Source: Xanthobacter autotrophicus (GTDB taxonomy: Bacteria > Pseudomonadota > Alphaproteobacteria > Rhizobiales > Xanthobacteraceae). Taken from it: DNA of 39,250 nt. A program made the translations under genes and the position numbers. This document shows, piece by piece, positions 1 through 7,444 of the stretch (positions within the stretch are counted from its first letter, which is position 1; every line of letters starts with the position of its first letter). A model generated the notes under the pieces. That model saw only the letters and a program-made list of their open reading frames with translations. It was not told where the DNA came from and searched no databases. The DNA lies in NCBI RefSeq assembly GCF_030015065.1, contig NZ_JAIVFN010000029.1, positions 1 through 39,250 on the forward strand. The letters run 5' to 3'.

Positions 1-196
1 AGACCTCAACCATCGCGCTCGTCGGACCGCGGTTTCCTCCCCTGGAGGCTTTCCGACGCCGGCCCGCGTGACCAGCCCCACCGTCGTGATCGGGCCGGCA
101 TCCGAAACCCTTCACAATAGCGGGCATGGGCTTGGCTGCGGGATCCGGATGTTCAGCGGGCGGCGCCCCACCTGAACGCTGACCCGCACGGCATCG

Positions 197-226
197 CCCT
201 CTAACCTCAAGAAAGAGCACGCGCCG
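197..226 (-). repeat. Direct repeat copy 1 flanking the tetR-glycosyltransferase module
   Basis: A 30-bp sequence that recurs at 2584-2613 with a single mismatch in the same orientation. Its core reads CTCAAGAAAGAGCACGCG on the plus strand. Read on the minus strand it matches the linker between the two palindromes of the mosaic repeats at 7313-7337, 11976-12000 and 22880-22907, so it looks like a fragment of that family. The two copies bracket the regulator and glycosyltransferase genes. Confidence 0.75.
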
Positions 227-337
227 CTCCATCTCCTCGGCATTGGCGAGCACCCGTTGCAGCTGGCCGATGAGGGTCTGCGCCACCGGCAACACCAGGC
301 GGGTGCCATTGACAGGCTCATATTTCGTGTTACTCAA
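227..337 (-). pseudogene. Possible 5' remnant of a gene divergent from tetR
   Basis: On the minus strand, reading from a TTG at 337, about 37 codons give a coding-like peptide (SNTKYEPVNGTRLVLPVAQT, then an amphipathic helix rich in Q, L, E and R). The frame runs straight into the repeat copy at 197-226, after which the translation stays open but becomes Arg/Gly/Pro-rich and no longer protein-like. I infer that a divergent gene may have been cut at the repeat. There is no convincing ribosome binding site and I recognise no family, so this could also be chance coding potential in high-GC DNA. The rest of 1-196 shows nothing I can name. Confidence 0.2.
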
Positions 338-350
338 TGTAACATGAAAT
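309..350 (+). promoter_or_regulatory. tetR promoter with palindromic operator
   Basis: A perfect TTGACA (-35 type) lies at 309-314. It is followed by a near-perfect 29-bp palindrome at 322-350: arms ATTTC-G-TGTTAC and GTAACA-T-GAAAT around a TCAAT centre, with one mismatched pair. The palindrome covers the expected -10 region and stops 10 bases before the TetR start codon at 361. This is the arrangement expected of an autoregulated TetR-family operator. No clear -10 hexamer is visible. The site would also overlap the start of the putative divergent remnant. Confidence 0.65.
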
Positions 351-360
351 GGAGTTGATC

Positions 361-948
361 ATGGCGGCGAGGCCCTATCGGCAGGTGGCGCGGGAGAGCG
401 CGGTGCGCGGCACCGAGCAGCAGATCGTCGAGGCGTTCGCGACGCTGATGGAGACGCGCTGGTTTGACGAGGTCACTCTGGACGAGATCGCCGCCGCAGC
501 CGGCACCACGCGCCAGACGGTGATCCGCCGGTTCGGCAGCAAGGCCGGTGTATTGAGCGCGCTCGCGGCGCAGCAGGACAGCACGATCCGGACGCATCGC
601 TGGCAGGACACGCCAGCCGACATCGCCGGCATCATCGGCATCCTCATCGCCGACTACGAGCGCAGCGGCGACCTGGTGGTGCGCACGTTGAACCAGGAGG
701 ATCGCATTCCAGAGTTCGGCGCGGTTCTGGACCAGGGCCGCCGCGGCCACCGGGAATGGATCTCGGACATGTTCCGGCCGTGGCTCGACCGGCGTGAAGG
801 CTCGCGGCGGGACGACCTGCTCGCCGAGCTTCTGGCGGTGACGGACGTCTGGGTCTGGCACCTCATGCGCCGTCGTCAGGGCCACGATGCCGAGCGGACA
901 CAGCGCCTGATGACGCAGATCGTGGAACGGCTGCTCCGCGAGGATTGA
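361..948 (+). CDS. TetR/AcrR-family transcriptional regulator
   Basis: A protein of 195 residues, the usual size for TetR-family one-component repressors. The N-terminal helix-turn-helix lies at about residues 38-61 (EVTLDEIAAAAGTTRQTVIR followed by a RFGSK turn), and a variable helical ligand domain follows. The start at 361 is chosen because GGAG at 351-354 is 6 bases upstream. An upstream in-frame ATG at 349 lies inside the operator and has no such site. The gene is 42 bases upstream of the glycosyltransferase on the same strand, so the regulator probably controls that gene and itself through the palindrome at 322-350. The ligand cannot be read from the sequence. Confidence 0.88.
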   Translation: MAARPYRQVARESAVRGTEQQIVEAFATLMETRWFDEVTLDEIAAAAGTTRQTVIRRFGSKAGVLSALAAQQDSTIRTHRWQDTPADIAGIIGILIADYERSGDLVVRTLNQEDRIPEFGAVLDQGRRGHREWISDMFRPWLDRREGSRRDDLLAELLAVTDVWVWHLMRRRQGHDAERTQRLMTQIVERLLRED

Positions 949-990
949 GGGGCGCCGGCGCCCGAACGCCGGCATATGAGGAGGATGGAG

Positions 991-2307
991 ATGGAACCCA
1001 CACTGCCCCCCGCGGGCCGGCTGCGCATTGTCGTGGCCGGATGGGAGGGCGGCGGCAACGTGCCGCCGACACTTGCCGCCGTCGAGGCGCTCTGCGCCCG
1101 CGGCCACGACGTGACCCTCGTCGCCGACGATTCCATCGCCAGCGACGCACGGGCGGCGGGCGCGCATTTCGTGGGCTGGAAGCGGGCGCCGAACCGGCCC
1201 GACCGCTCGGCTGCGAGTGCTCCGGTGCGTGACGGCGAGTGGCCCGATCCGTTCGCCGCCATGGCGGCCTGGTCCGAGCGGATCTTCCTCGGCCCCTCCG
1301 AGGCCTATGCGCGCGATCTCATCGACGTGATGACGGTACGCCCGACCGATCTCCTGATTGCCAGCGACCTGCTGTTCGGCAGCGTGCTGGCGGGGGAGGT
1401 GGCGCAGATCCCCACCGCTGTTCTTGCGCCCAACGTCTCCCTTTCCCCGCTGCCGGGACATCCCCCGTTCGGTCCCGGCTTCCTTCCGGCCGCGAGCGAC
1501 GCGGACCACGAGCGCGACCGTGCGGTCGCCGGGGCGGTGGAGGCGTTGTGGAACGGCTTCCTTCCGCATCTCAACGCCGCGCGCACGTCGCTGGGGCTTC
1601 AGCCGCTCGCCCGCGTGCTCGACCAGATGCGCGCGGCCGACCTCCAGCTGCTGGCGACGAGCGCGGCCTTCGATTTTCCCGTCGCCGGGCTTCCCGAGGA
1701 GGTACGCTATATCGGGCCGCTGCTGCGCGAGCCGAGCTGGGCCGCGGGGAGCGGGGATGCCTTCGAGGGGCCGGCGGGGCCGCGCGTGCTGGTCTCCTTC
1801 AGCACCACGGAACAGGGGCAGCGCACCGTGCTGGCCCGCCTCGTGGAGGTGCTCGGCGCCCTGCCGGTGGAGGCGGTCGTGACGCTCGGCGACATGCTCG
1901 AAGCCTCCGACCTTCCGGCCCGTCCCAATGTGCGGGTCGTGGCGTCCGCCTCGCATGAGGCGATCCTGCCGCAGGCGACCCTGGCCATCACCCATGGCGG
2001 GCATGGCACCACCCTGCGCGCGCTCCGGCACGGCGTGCCGCTGCTGGTCCTGCCCATGGGCCGCGACCAGAACGAGAATGCCGCGCGTGTCGAATATCAC
2101 GGCGCGGGCCTGAGGCTCGACCCGGCGAGCGACGCCGGCGCCATCGCCGCAGCCATCTGCCGGCTGATCGATCAGCCCGCCTTCGCGCAGAATGCGCGCA
2201 GGATCGCCGACGCCCTGCGTGCCGAAGCGCCAGCGCGGGAGCGCTTCGTTGCGGAGATCGAAGATCTTGCGGCCCGGTGTCGGGCACGTCCGACCTGCGC
2301 GGCCTGA
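991..2307 (+). CDS. GT1-family glycosyltransferase (macrolide/UDP-glucosyltransferase-like)
   Basis: A 438-residue protein with the two-Rossmann-domain GT-B layout. The N-terminal acceptor half begins with a strand and glycine loop (LRIVVAGWEGGGNVPP). The C-terminal donor half carries the family signature THGGHGTTLRALRHGVPLLV at about residues 334-353, followed by LPMGRDQNENAARVE, the region that contacts the nucleotide-sugar. Such enzymes transfer a sugar from a nucleotide donor to small hydrophobic acceptors such as antibiotics, sterols or pigments. AGGAGG at 979-984 sits 6 bases before ATG 991, so this start is preferred over the ATG at 976. Pairing with a TetR regulator suggests inducible modification of a toxic or signalling small molecule, which is inference. 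The acceptor is unknown. Confidence 0.85.
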   Translation: MEPTLPPAGRLRIVVAGWEGGGNVPPTLAAVEALCARGHDVTLVADDSIASDARAAGAHFVGWKRAPNRPDRSAASAPVRDGEWPDPFAAMAAWSERIFLGPSEAYARDLIDVMTVRPTDLLIASDLLFGSVLAGEVAQIPTAVLAPNVSLSPLPGHPPFGPGFLPAASDADHERDRAVAGAVEALWNGFLPHLNAARTSLGLQPLARVLDQMRAADLQLLATSAAFDFPVAGLPEEVRYIGPLLREPSWAAGSGDAFEGPAGPRVLVSFSTTEQGQRTVLARLVEVLGALPVEAVVTLGDMLEASDLPARPNVRVVASASHEAILPQATLAITHGGHGTTLRALRHGVPLLVLPMGRDQNENAARVEYHGAGLRLDPASDAGAIAAAICRLIDQPAFAQNARRIADALRAEAPARERFVAEIEDLAARCRARPTCAA

Positions 2308-2378
2308 GGCGCCGCCTCCAGCATTTCACATCTCTTGTGGTCGTGACCTCCGCATTCCCCCCGCGGCGGAGGAACGAG

Positions 2379-2423
2379 GAGCCGTGCCCCTGCGTGGATG
2401 TGATCCGCACTGGGGCACGGCTC
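2379..2423. repeat. Long imperfect hairpin between glycosyltransferase and repeat
   Basis: Perfect 12-bp arms (GAGCCGTGCCCC at 2379-2390 and its complement at 2412-2423) enclose 21 bases that can fold further through GGAT/ATCC around a GTG loop. No T-run follows on either strand, so it is not a classical terminator. It lies in the 483-base gap 2308-2790, which otherwise holds only the repeat copy at 2584 and no credible gene. Confidence 0.6.
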
Positions 2424-2583
2424 ACCAGCCGCGGTCGTTTCCGGCTGGAGGAAGAGTTGGCGATGGAGAGAGCTCTCGCTGCGAAGGAGGCCACCGGAGG
2501 GGGCTCGGTCATTGACCTTTGGCAATCTCTGCCTCCGCCACCCTGCTACACCGATGGCAATGACCTATAGCCCTTCTCAATCA

Positions 2584-2613
2584 CCCTCTAAACTCAAGAA
2601 AGAGCACGCGCCG
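2584..2613 (-). repeat. Direct repeat copy 2 flanking the tetR-glycosyltransferase module
   Basis: The second copy of the 30-bp repeat at 197-226, differing at one base. It lies 276 bases downstream of the glycosyltransferase stop codon. Sequence outside the 30 bp does not match between the two copies, so the shared segment is short and sharply bounded. Confidence 0.75.
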
Positions 2614-2790
2614 ATAAGGCTAAATACTACCGCCGCCGAGAAACTGAGCCCGACATAATCACGAGCAAGGCCGGTCGGTCAGAACCGTTTTCCCAAAGCG
2701 GAGCCTTCACAATTTGCGCCGATCGTGGGAAGCATTTGGATCGAAAGTCGTTCTGCCTTTCGGCCCGTGGTGCTTCCTCTGGAGACTATA

Positions 2791-5631
2791 ATGATCGGCA
2801 AAATGGGGAGCTTCGGCGTGCGGCGAGGCGGCCACCGCCGTTATCTTTTGGCATTTTGCGCGATCATCGCGGTTTCCGCTGCGCAGTGCCTGCCTTCCAG
2901 GGCCCAGGTGCCGGATCGCGCCAGCGTCGGCGACTTTGACGCCAGCAAGCTCCCGCGGGTTCCCGGTGCCAAGGACGTTTTCGCCAGCCCATTTACGACG
3001 ATCTTCGTCTCACCTCAGGCGATCGGCCCGACGGCTGACGCGGTCGAAAAGGCGCTCACCGCCCTCGGCTGGCAAAAATATGCCGCGCCAGACGCGGCCT
3101 CTGCTGAAAACCCGACGATGAAGACCATGACGTTAAAGAAGGGATCGCAGGCCCTCAACGTCTTCATCTCGGTCGCGCCAGCGCAGAATAACGCCATCAG
3201 CGTACAATATTCCGCTGTTCCACTGAAGGTGGACCTACCTTTCACGGCCGATGCCGCCAATATCGAATATTCGCCGGACAGGCCATCGTTGAGCCTGACA
3301 AGCGGCGAGCCGGTCGAAAAGCTCCTCGATTTCTACCGCCGGGAACTTGCCGGCCGCGGCTGGCTCCTGTGGTCGGCAAAGTCCAATGGCAAGCAGGCAG
3401 CGGGAGGCCCTTCGGGAACGCTCCATGACGGCAGGGGCTACGCCTATTTTGTCAGCGACCAAGACCCGAAGGCGACCTTGGCGCTCGTACTGCAAAAGAT
3501 AGACGCCGGAAAGGTCAAGGTCGAGATCAAGCCTCAGCCGATCAGCGTTCTCGAGAACGCCCGCCAAGTCTATCTCAGCCGCGACAATGTCGCGCCTCTG
3601 GTTTCCGTCTCAGATCTGCCGCGCCTCCCGGGCGCACGTGACACAGGAAAGTCAACCGCCGAGCGCGCGTCTTACTCAGTTCCCGGCAATGTTCCCGCCA
3701 CGACCGCGGCGATCAAGGCGCTGCTGGCCGCCCAGGGCTGGAGCTTCTATGTGGTTCCCTTGGATGACCGGCATTCGACCCGGCTGACCTTCATCAAGGG
3801 GCAGCAGGGCCTTTCGGTTCGTTTCACCATTTCGCCCGGCAGGAACGAGGACACCACGGACCAGACCACGGTGGAGTATGTGGCCGATCGGTTGCAATTT
3901 GCTCCGCCGGTTCCGGATGACGCCGCCGATGTGATGTTCGACGAGCATCGGCCCTATCTCAGCCTGACCTCGGGCGGCACGCCGCAGAATCTACGCGAAT
4001 TCTATATCCGCAAGCTTGCCGAAAGCGATTGGGAGCCGCTCCCGGATGCGGACATCGCGGCGAAATGGCCGAATGCGAAGCTCGATCCAAAACCCGCGAA
4101 TGGCGACATCGCCTATTTCATGCGCGGCAATACCCGGCCACTCACGCTCGTCTTGCGGGCAAGCGACCGCGGCAGGACGTTGGTGGAGCTGAAAACACCC
4201 TCTTTCGCCGAACTGCAGTCGGTCGAGGCCGATGGCGACATCTTCGGCCTCCCGGTCCCCAAGCCGCGCAAGAATGCGGGTGGCACGAATGGCGGGACTG
4301 GGCGGGAGATCCACGTCCAGGTCCAGGCGAACCTCGAAGCGGTGCTGTCATTCTACAGGGGCGCGCTTTCGGCGCGCGGGTGGAAAGAGGATGCGCCGCG
4401 CAGTACGATCGGTCCGGACGAGGCGGTGGTGAATTTCACCTTTCCCGAAGGCACGGCGACTTTGAAGCTCGTTCGCCAGTACGGGCTGACGACCGTCAGC
4501 CTTATTGAGAAAATCACCAAGCCCAAGAGCAATAGCGTGACGGGCGGCGGCTCGGTCAATGACATGCTGCAGCAGGCCCAACAGATGATGCGCGCGGCGG
4601 AATCGATGCCCGGCGGTGCCGCGATGCCGCAGGACCCCGCGCGCGGGGCCGGCGATTCCGTCGAACCGCTGCGGCCGCTCGCGGGCGGCAGCGCGCCTAT
4701 TCCGCTCCCGGAGACCGCGCGGGAGGTCGATTTCGACGGCGAGGACGGAACCCTCCAATTCACGAGCGCGTCCAACGTCAAGTCGATCGCCGAGTTTTTC
4801 CGGTCGGCCCTGAAGCAGTCCGGATGGCGCGCGAAGCCAAGCGTGATCAACAACGCAAACATGGCGCAGCTCCAATTCGCCAAGGGGAACAAGGATCTCT
4901 CCATCACGGTCATGAAGATGGGCTCCAGCACCAATGTGAATGCGCGTGGCTCGGGCCTGCAGATTGCGGGCTCGAAGCCCGATGAGCCCACCCAGAAGAA
5001 CGAAAGCCGTACGGGCGGTGCGCCAGCGCCGTCGGCAGATGATCTCATCGTCGAGGAGAGCGCGGGGCTGCCGGTGCCCAAACGCCACACGATGTTGGAA
5101 GGAACCCAGACACCATTCCGGCGCGAGCTCAACGCCAGTGTGCCGCTCGACCTCGCCGTGGTCCTGGAATTCTACCGTCGCGAACTTGGCAATCGAAACT
5201 GGAAAGAGGAGGCCAAAGGCCAGGTGGTCGCGGCCGACCGTACGACGATCCGCTTCACGTCCCCCGAAGGGCCCGCCGTGTTGAAGCTCGGCCGAAAGGG
5301 CAATGAAACAACGGTCAACCTCAGCCTGAAAAATCCGGAGGCGGCCCGGAAAGCGGGCATTTTGCCGGAAGCCGGAAAGGCCCGCGTGATGTTCGGCAAT
5401 ATTATGCCAGACGAATTATCACTCACCTTCAATAATCGGGCGATCAAGGTCGCGGGAAATGCTGGAACCAAGGCGCCTGACGGGCCATCCTTGGATCTTG
5501 CGCCCGGAAAATACAAATATTCGATCAGAACAGGCGGAAGGGTTCAGGCCGACGAAGTGGAGGTACGCTCCGACGAAACCTGGGGACTGATGATTGGCCC
5601 CGGCGGGGTGCTGGCGCTGCAGGCCTATTGA
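2791..5631 (+). CDS. Exported multi-module protein of unknown function
   Basis: I do not recognise this 946-residue protein. A signal peptide is visible: Arg-rich residues 11-17, a hydrophobic stretch at 18-33, and a plausible cleavage after RAQ at 39. The rest is about seven divergent copies of one module of 60-110 residues, near 53-145, 168-245, 275-365, 390-470, 485-575, 635-725 and 758-848. Modules carry helix motifs of the type EFYRRELxxRGW (FYRRELAGRGW, FYIRKLAESDW, FYRGALSARGW, FFRSALKQSGW, FYRRELGNRNW) followed by beta-strand sequence, and are joined by LPxxPGAxD or GLPVPK linkers. A different, strand-rich domain closes the protein (about 862-946). The start at 2791 has GGAG 6 bases upstream; a GTG 66 bases earlier lacks one. 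GC is visibly lower than in the neighbours, suggesting separate ancestry. A periplasmic or surface role is likely; the function is unknown. Confidence 0.8.
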   Translation: MIGKMGSFGVRRGGHRRYLLAFCAIIAVSAAQCLPSRAQVPDRASVGDFDASKLPRVPGAKDVFASPFTTIFVSPQAIGPTADAVEKALTALGWQKYAAPDAASAENPTMKTMTLKKGSQALNVFISVAPAQNNAISVQYSAVPLKVDLPFTADAANIEYSPDRPSLSLTSGEPVEKLLDFYRRELAGRGWLLWSAKSNGKQAAGGPSGTLHDGRGYAYFVSDQDPKATLALVLQKIDAGKVKVEIKPQPISVLENARQVYLSRDNVAPLVSVSDLPRLPGARDTGKSTAERASYSVPGNVPATTAAIKALLAAQGWSFYVVPLDDRHSTRLTFIKGQQGLSVRFTISPGRNEDTTDQTTVEYVADRLQFAPPVPDDAADVMFDEHRPYLSLTSGGTPQNLREFYIRKLAESDWEPLPDADIAAKWPNAKLDPKPANGDIAYFMRGNTRPLTLVLRASDRGRTLVELKTPSFAELQSVEADGDIFGLPVPKPRKNAGGTNGGTGREIHVQVQANLEAVLSFYRGALSARGWKEDAPRSTIGPDEAVVNFTFPEGTATLKLVRQYGLTTVSLIEKITKPKSNSVTGGGSVNDMLQQAQQMMRAAESMPGGAAMPQDPARGAGDSVEPLRPLAGGSAPIPLPETAREVDFDGEDGTLQFTSASNVKSIAEFFRSALKQSGWRAKPSVINNANMAQLQFAKGNKDLSITVMKMGSSTNVNARGSGLQIAGSKPDEPTQKNESRTGGAPAPSADDLIVEESAGLPVPKRHTMLEGTQTPFRRELNASVPLDLAVVLEFYRRELGNRNWKEEAKGQVVAADRTTIRFTSPEGPAVLKLGRKGNETTVNLSLKNPEAARKAGILPEAGKARVMFGNIMPDELSLTFNNRAIKVAGNAGTKAPDGPSLDLAPGKYKYSIRTGGRVQADEVEVRSDETWGLMIGPGGVLALQAY

Positions 5632-6261
5632 TCGGCATGGAGGCCGGTTTCATACGGGCTCACATTGGTGACGATTCAGACAGCGGTGCGGGTGTCGGCT
5701 GCGTCCTGGGGTTTGAGTCGCGCTCTGTGAATGCCCCCCTTCCCCCATGACCGCGGCGAGACCGGGAGCGGTTTTCGCATACTGTCCCAAGCGGTTCGGC
5801 ATGGGGGCACGGAACGCGGGTGTTCCCGAGTTCCGCCTTCCGGGAACCGAAGCCGGCAACAGCCGACTTCGGGCGCAAGCCCAAGCATGACGGGCTATCG
5901 CGATTATGCCCTTTTGAATTTCCAACCGGGCTCTAACCGCATGTCAACTGCGTCCTTCGGGGCGAACGACACCGAGGGAGAAGTGGATTGAATGGACAGG
6001 GCTGGCCTTCGATTGACGATGGATGCGGGTGCACATCCTCGGTCGAGGTCGGCTCCTGTTCCGATCCATGCTCGCCCAAAAAAGGGGGGTAGACCGATGC
6101 GGAATTCGTGCGGCAACATGCGAATGTGGGTGCTTAAGGGGTTGCGCGGGTCGCTCCGGGATCGGCACGAATTGGCGCGAGTTACAGACACCAGATACCG
6201 GCACCACCTCAGCCTTGAGGCGAAATAACATATTGAGATCAATAAAGTTCTATAATTTCGC
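5632..6261. other. Gene-poor gap with a short hairpin
   Basis: About 630 bases with no open frame that looks like a real protein. One hairpin is clear: CCGAAGCCGGC at 5847-5857, loop AACA, and GCCGACTTCGG at 5862-5872, with one mismatched pair and no T-run. The stretch 5820-5890 read on the minus strand resembles the GC-rich intergenic repeats common in alphaproteobacteria, but I cannot show a second copy here. The last 40 bases (6228-6260) are AT-rich and lead into the radC remnant. Confidence 0.4.
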
Positions 6262-6429
6262 AGGTTGAGCCACAGCTACCCGTCAGGCGACCCGACCCCA
6301 TCGCGCGCTGACATCGACATGACGCGTCGGATCATTGACGTGGCCAAGCCCCTCGGCATCGAGATGCACGACCACATCATCGTCGGCAAGGACGGCCACG
6401 CCAGCCTCAAGGGCCTTAAGCTGATCTGA
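6262..6429 (+). pseudogene. radC: 3' remnant of radC (JAB1/MPN-type DNA repair-associated protein)
   Basis: The plus strand encodes a C-terminal RadC fragment ending at TGA 6427-6429: [20 protein letters not shown], then [20 protein letters not shown], then [10 protein letters not shown]. Intact RadC proteins are about 220-240 residues and carry a metal-binding HNHPSGDPxPS motif. Here the motif is degraded to HSYPSGDP, and everything upstream of about residue -6 from the motif is missing, replaced by AT-rich sequence. There is no start codon or ribosome binding site in frame. This is a truncated, inactive relic. It ends 12 bases before the stop of apt on the opposite strand. Confidence 0.8.
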
Positions 6430-6441
6430 ACGCCCTGGGCG

Positions 6442-6978
6442 TCAATGGCCGGGGAAGGCCACCAGCGTGCGCACCGAAACGCCGGCCTGCCGCAGCTTGT
6501 CGGCACCGCCGAGGTCAGGCAGGTCCACGATGAAGCAGGCCGCCTCCACTACCGCGCCGCAGGTCTTAAGCAGTTTCACCGCGCCGGTGGCGGTGCCGCC
6601 CGTGGCGATGAGGTCATCCACCAGCAGCACGCGCTCGCCGGGGGCGATGGCATCCACATGCATCTCGATTTCGTCCTCGCCATATTCGAGGGCGTAGGCC
6701 ATGCGCACGGTCTGATGGGGCAACTTGCCCTTCTTGCGGATGGGCACGAAGCCGGCCGAGAGCTGGTGCGCCACCGCCCCGCCCAGGATGAAGCCCCGCG
6801 CCTCGATGCCCGCCACCTTGTCGATCTTGGACCCGGCCCAGGGCTGCACCAGCTCATCCACCGCGCGGCGGAAGGCGCGGGCATCCCCGAGCAGGGTGGT
6901 GATGTCCCGGAACAGGATGCCCGGCTTGGGATAGTTCGGAATGGTGCGGATCGAGCTGGCGAAATCGGCGGGTAACAT
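6442..6978 (-). CDS. apt: Adenine phosphoribosyltransferase
   Basis: A 178-residue cytoplasmic purine-salvage enzyme that converts adenine and PRPP to AMP and pyrophosphate. The N-terminal region ([20 protein letters not shown], residues 10-29) is the family hallmark. The PRPP-binding loop [14 protein letters not shown] is at 117-130. The length matches the usual 170-180 residues. The start at 6978 gives the conserved N-terminus and has GGAG about 7 bases upstream; the frame stays open upstream but that part has no family resemblance. The gene stands alone, tail to tail with the radC remnant. Confidence 0.95.
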   Translation of the reverse strand: MLPADFASSIRTIPNYPKPGILFRDITTLLGDARAFRRAVDELVQPWAGSKIDKVAGIEARGFILGGAVAHQLSAGFVPIRKKGKLPHQTVRMAYALEYGEDEIEMHVDAIAPGERVLLVDDLIATGGTATGAVKLLKTCGAVVEAACFIVDLPDLGGADKLRQAGVSVRTLVAFPGH

Positions 6979-7240
6979 CGGGCGCTCCGGAAATGGCTGC
7001 GCTTTCCATAGGGCGGGATCCGCGGGAGGAAAAGCCCGTTGATGCAGCCTCCCTCTCATGAGGCGGCCTGACGCAGGGCAGCGTGAACGAAGGGATCCGG
7101 CAGCGGGCTCGGTCCAATCTTGCCGGCCACTCAGGAGGGCCCGACCGCTCGGTTGCAGGAGCAGCGACAGAACTGGAGCTTCGGCACTCACGATCCGTGG
7201 GCTGAAGCGTGCCGCCCTTGCCTGGAGCATTCCCGCCCGG

Positions 7241-7282
7241 GGCGGAGCCGGGCCCGCGTGAAAAAAGGCGGCAAAACAGAGA
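7241..7282 (+). repeat. Dispersed repeat F, copy 1
   Basis: A short element containing GGAGCCGGGCCCGCGTGAA. It matches 22745-22766 at 19 of 22 bases, and its GCAAAACA end resembles GTCAAAACA in the copy at 24691. It lies immediately upstream of a degenerate mosaic palindrome copy, the same pairing seen at 22731-22948. The surrounding gap 6979-7444 holds no gene. Confidence 0.5.
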
Positions 7283-7381
7283 TAGAGCGCGCTTCCCCGA
7301 TTCCAAGAGGCCCGTGCTCTTCCTTAAGTTTGGAGGGCGCTTCACCGATCAGATTGATTCAATTTGCTCGGATGGCGCTCT
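7283..7381 (+). repeat. Mosaic palindromic repeat, degenerate copy
   Basis: The third copy of the family seen at 11924 and 22831. A shortened first palindrome (7283-7312) is followed by the linker core CGTGCTCTTCCTTAAG at 7313-7328, within a 25-bp block (7313-7337) that matches the 2584 copy at 22 of 25 bases read on the opposite strand. The second palindrome (about 7332-7381) is imperfect, with arms GGGCGCTTCACCGATCAG and CTCGGATGGCGCTCTC around TTGATTCAA. It lies between apt and the petABC terminator. Confidence 0.6.
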
Positions 7382-7396
7382 CGCCCGGGCTTAACG

Positions 7397-7419
7397 AAAA
7401 AGGGCCCCGAAGGGCCCTT
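7397..7419 (-). terminator. Intrinsic terminator of the petABC operon
   Basis: Read on the minus strand, an 8-bp stem (AAGGGCCC paired with GGGCCCTT) closes on a TTCG tetraloop and is followed directly by a run of T residues. It lies 26 bases beyond the petC stop codon, in the correct orientation for Rho-independent termination of the cytochrome bc1 operon. Confidence 0.88.
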
Positions 7420-7444
7420 GATCACACCTGCATCGAGAATGCGC

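Noticed and set aside
334-2100. Long minus-strand open frame over the TetR and glycosyltransferase genes
   Set aside because: It is antisense to two well-supported genes, is Arg/His/Gly/Ala-rich without any family signature, and arises from high GC codon bias.
5640-5925. Several short overlapping minus-strand frames
   Set aside because: They shadow a GC-rich intergenic hairpin, overlap each other in different frames and show no start signals or family resemblance.
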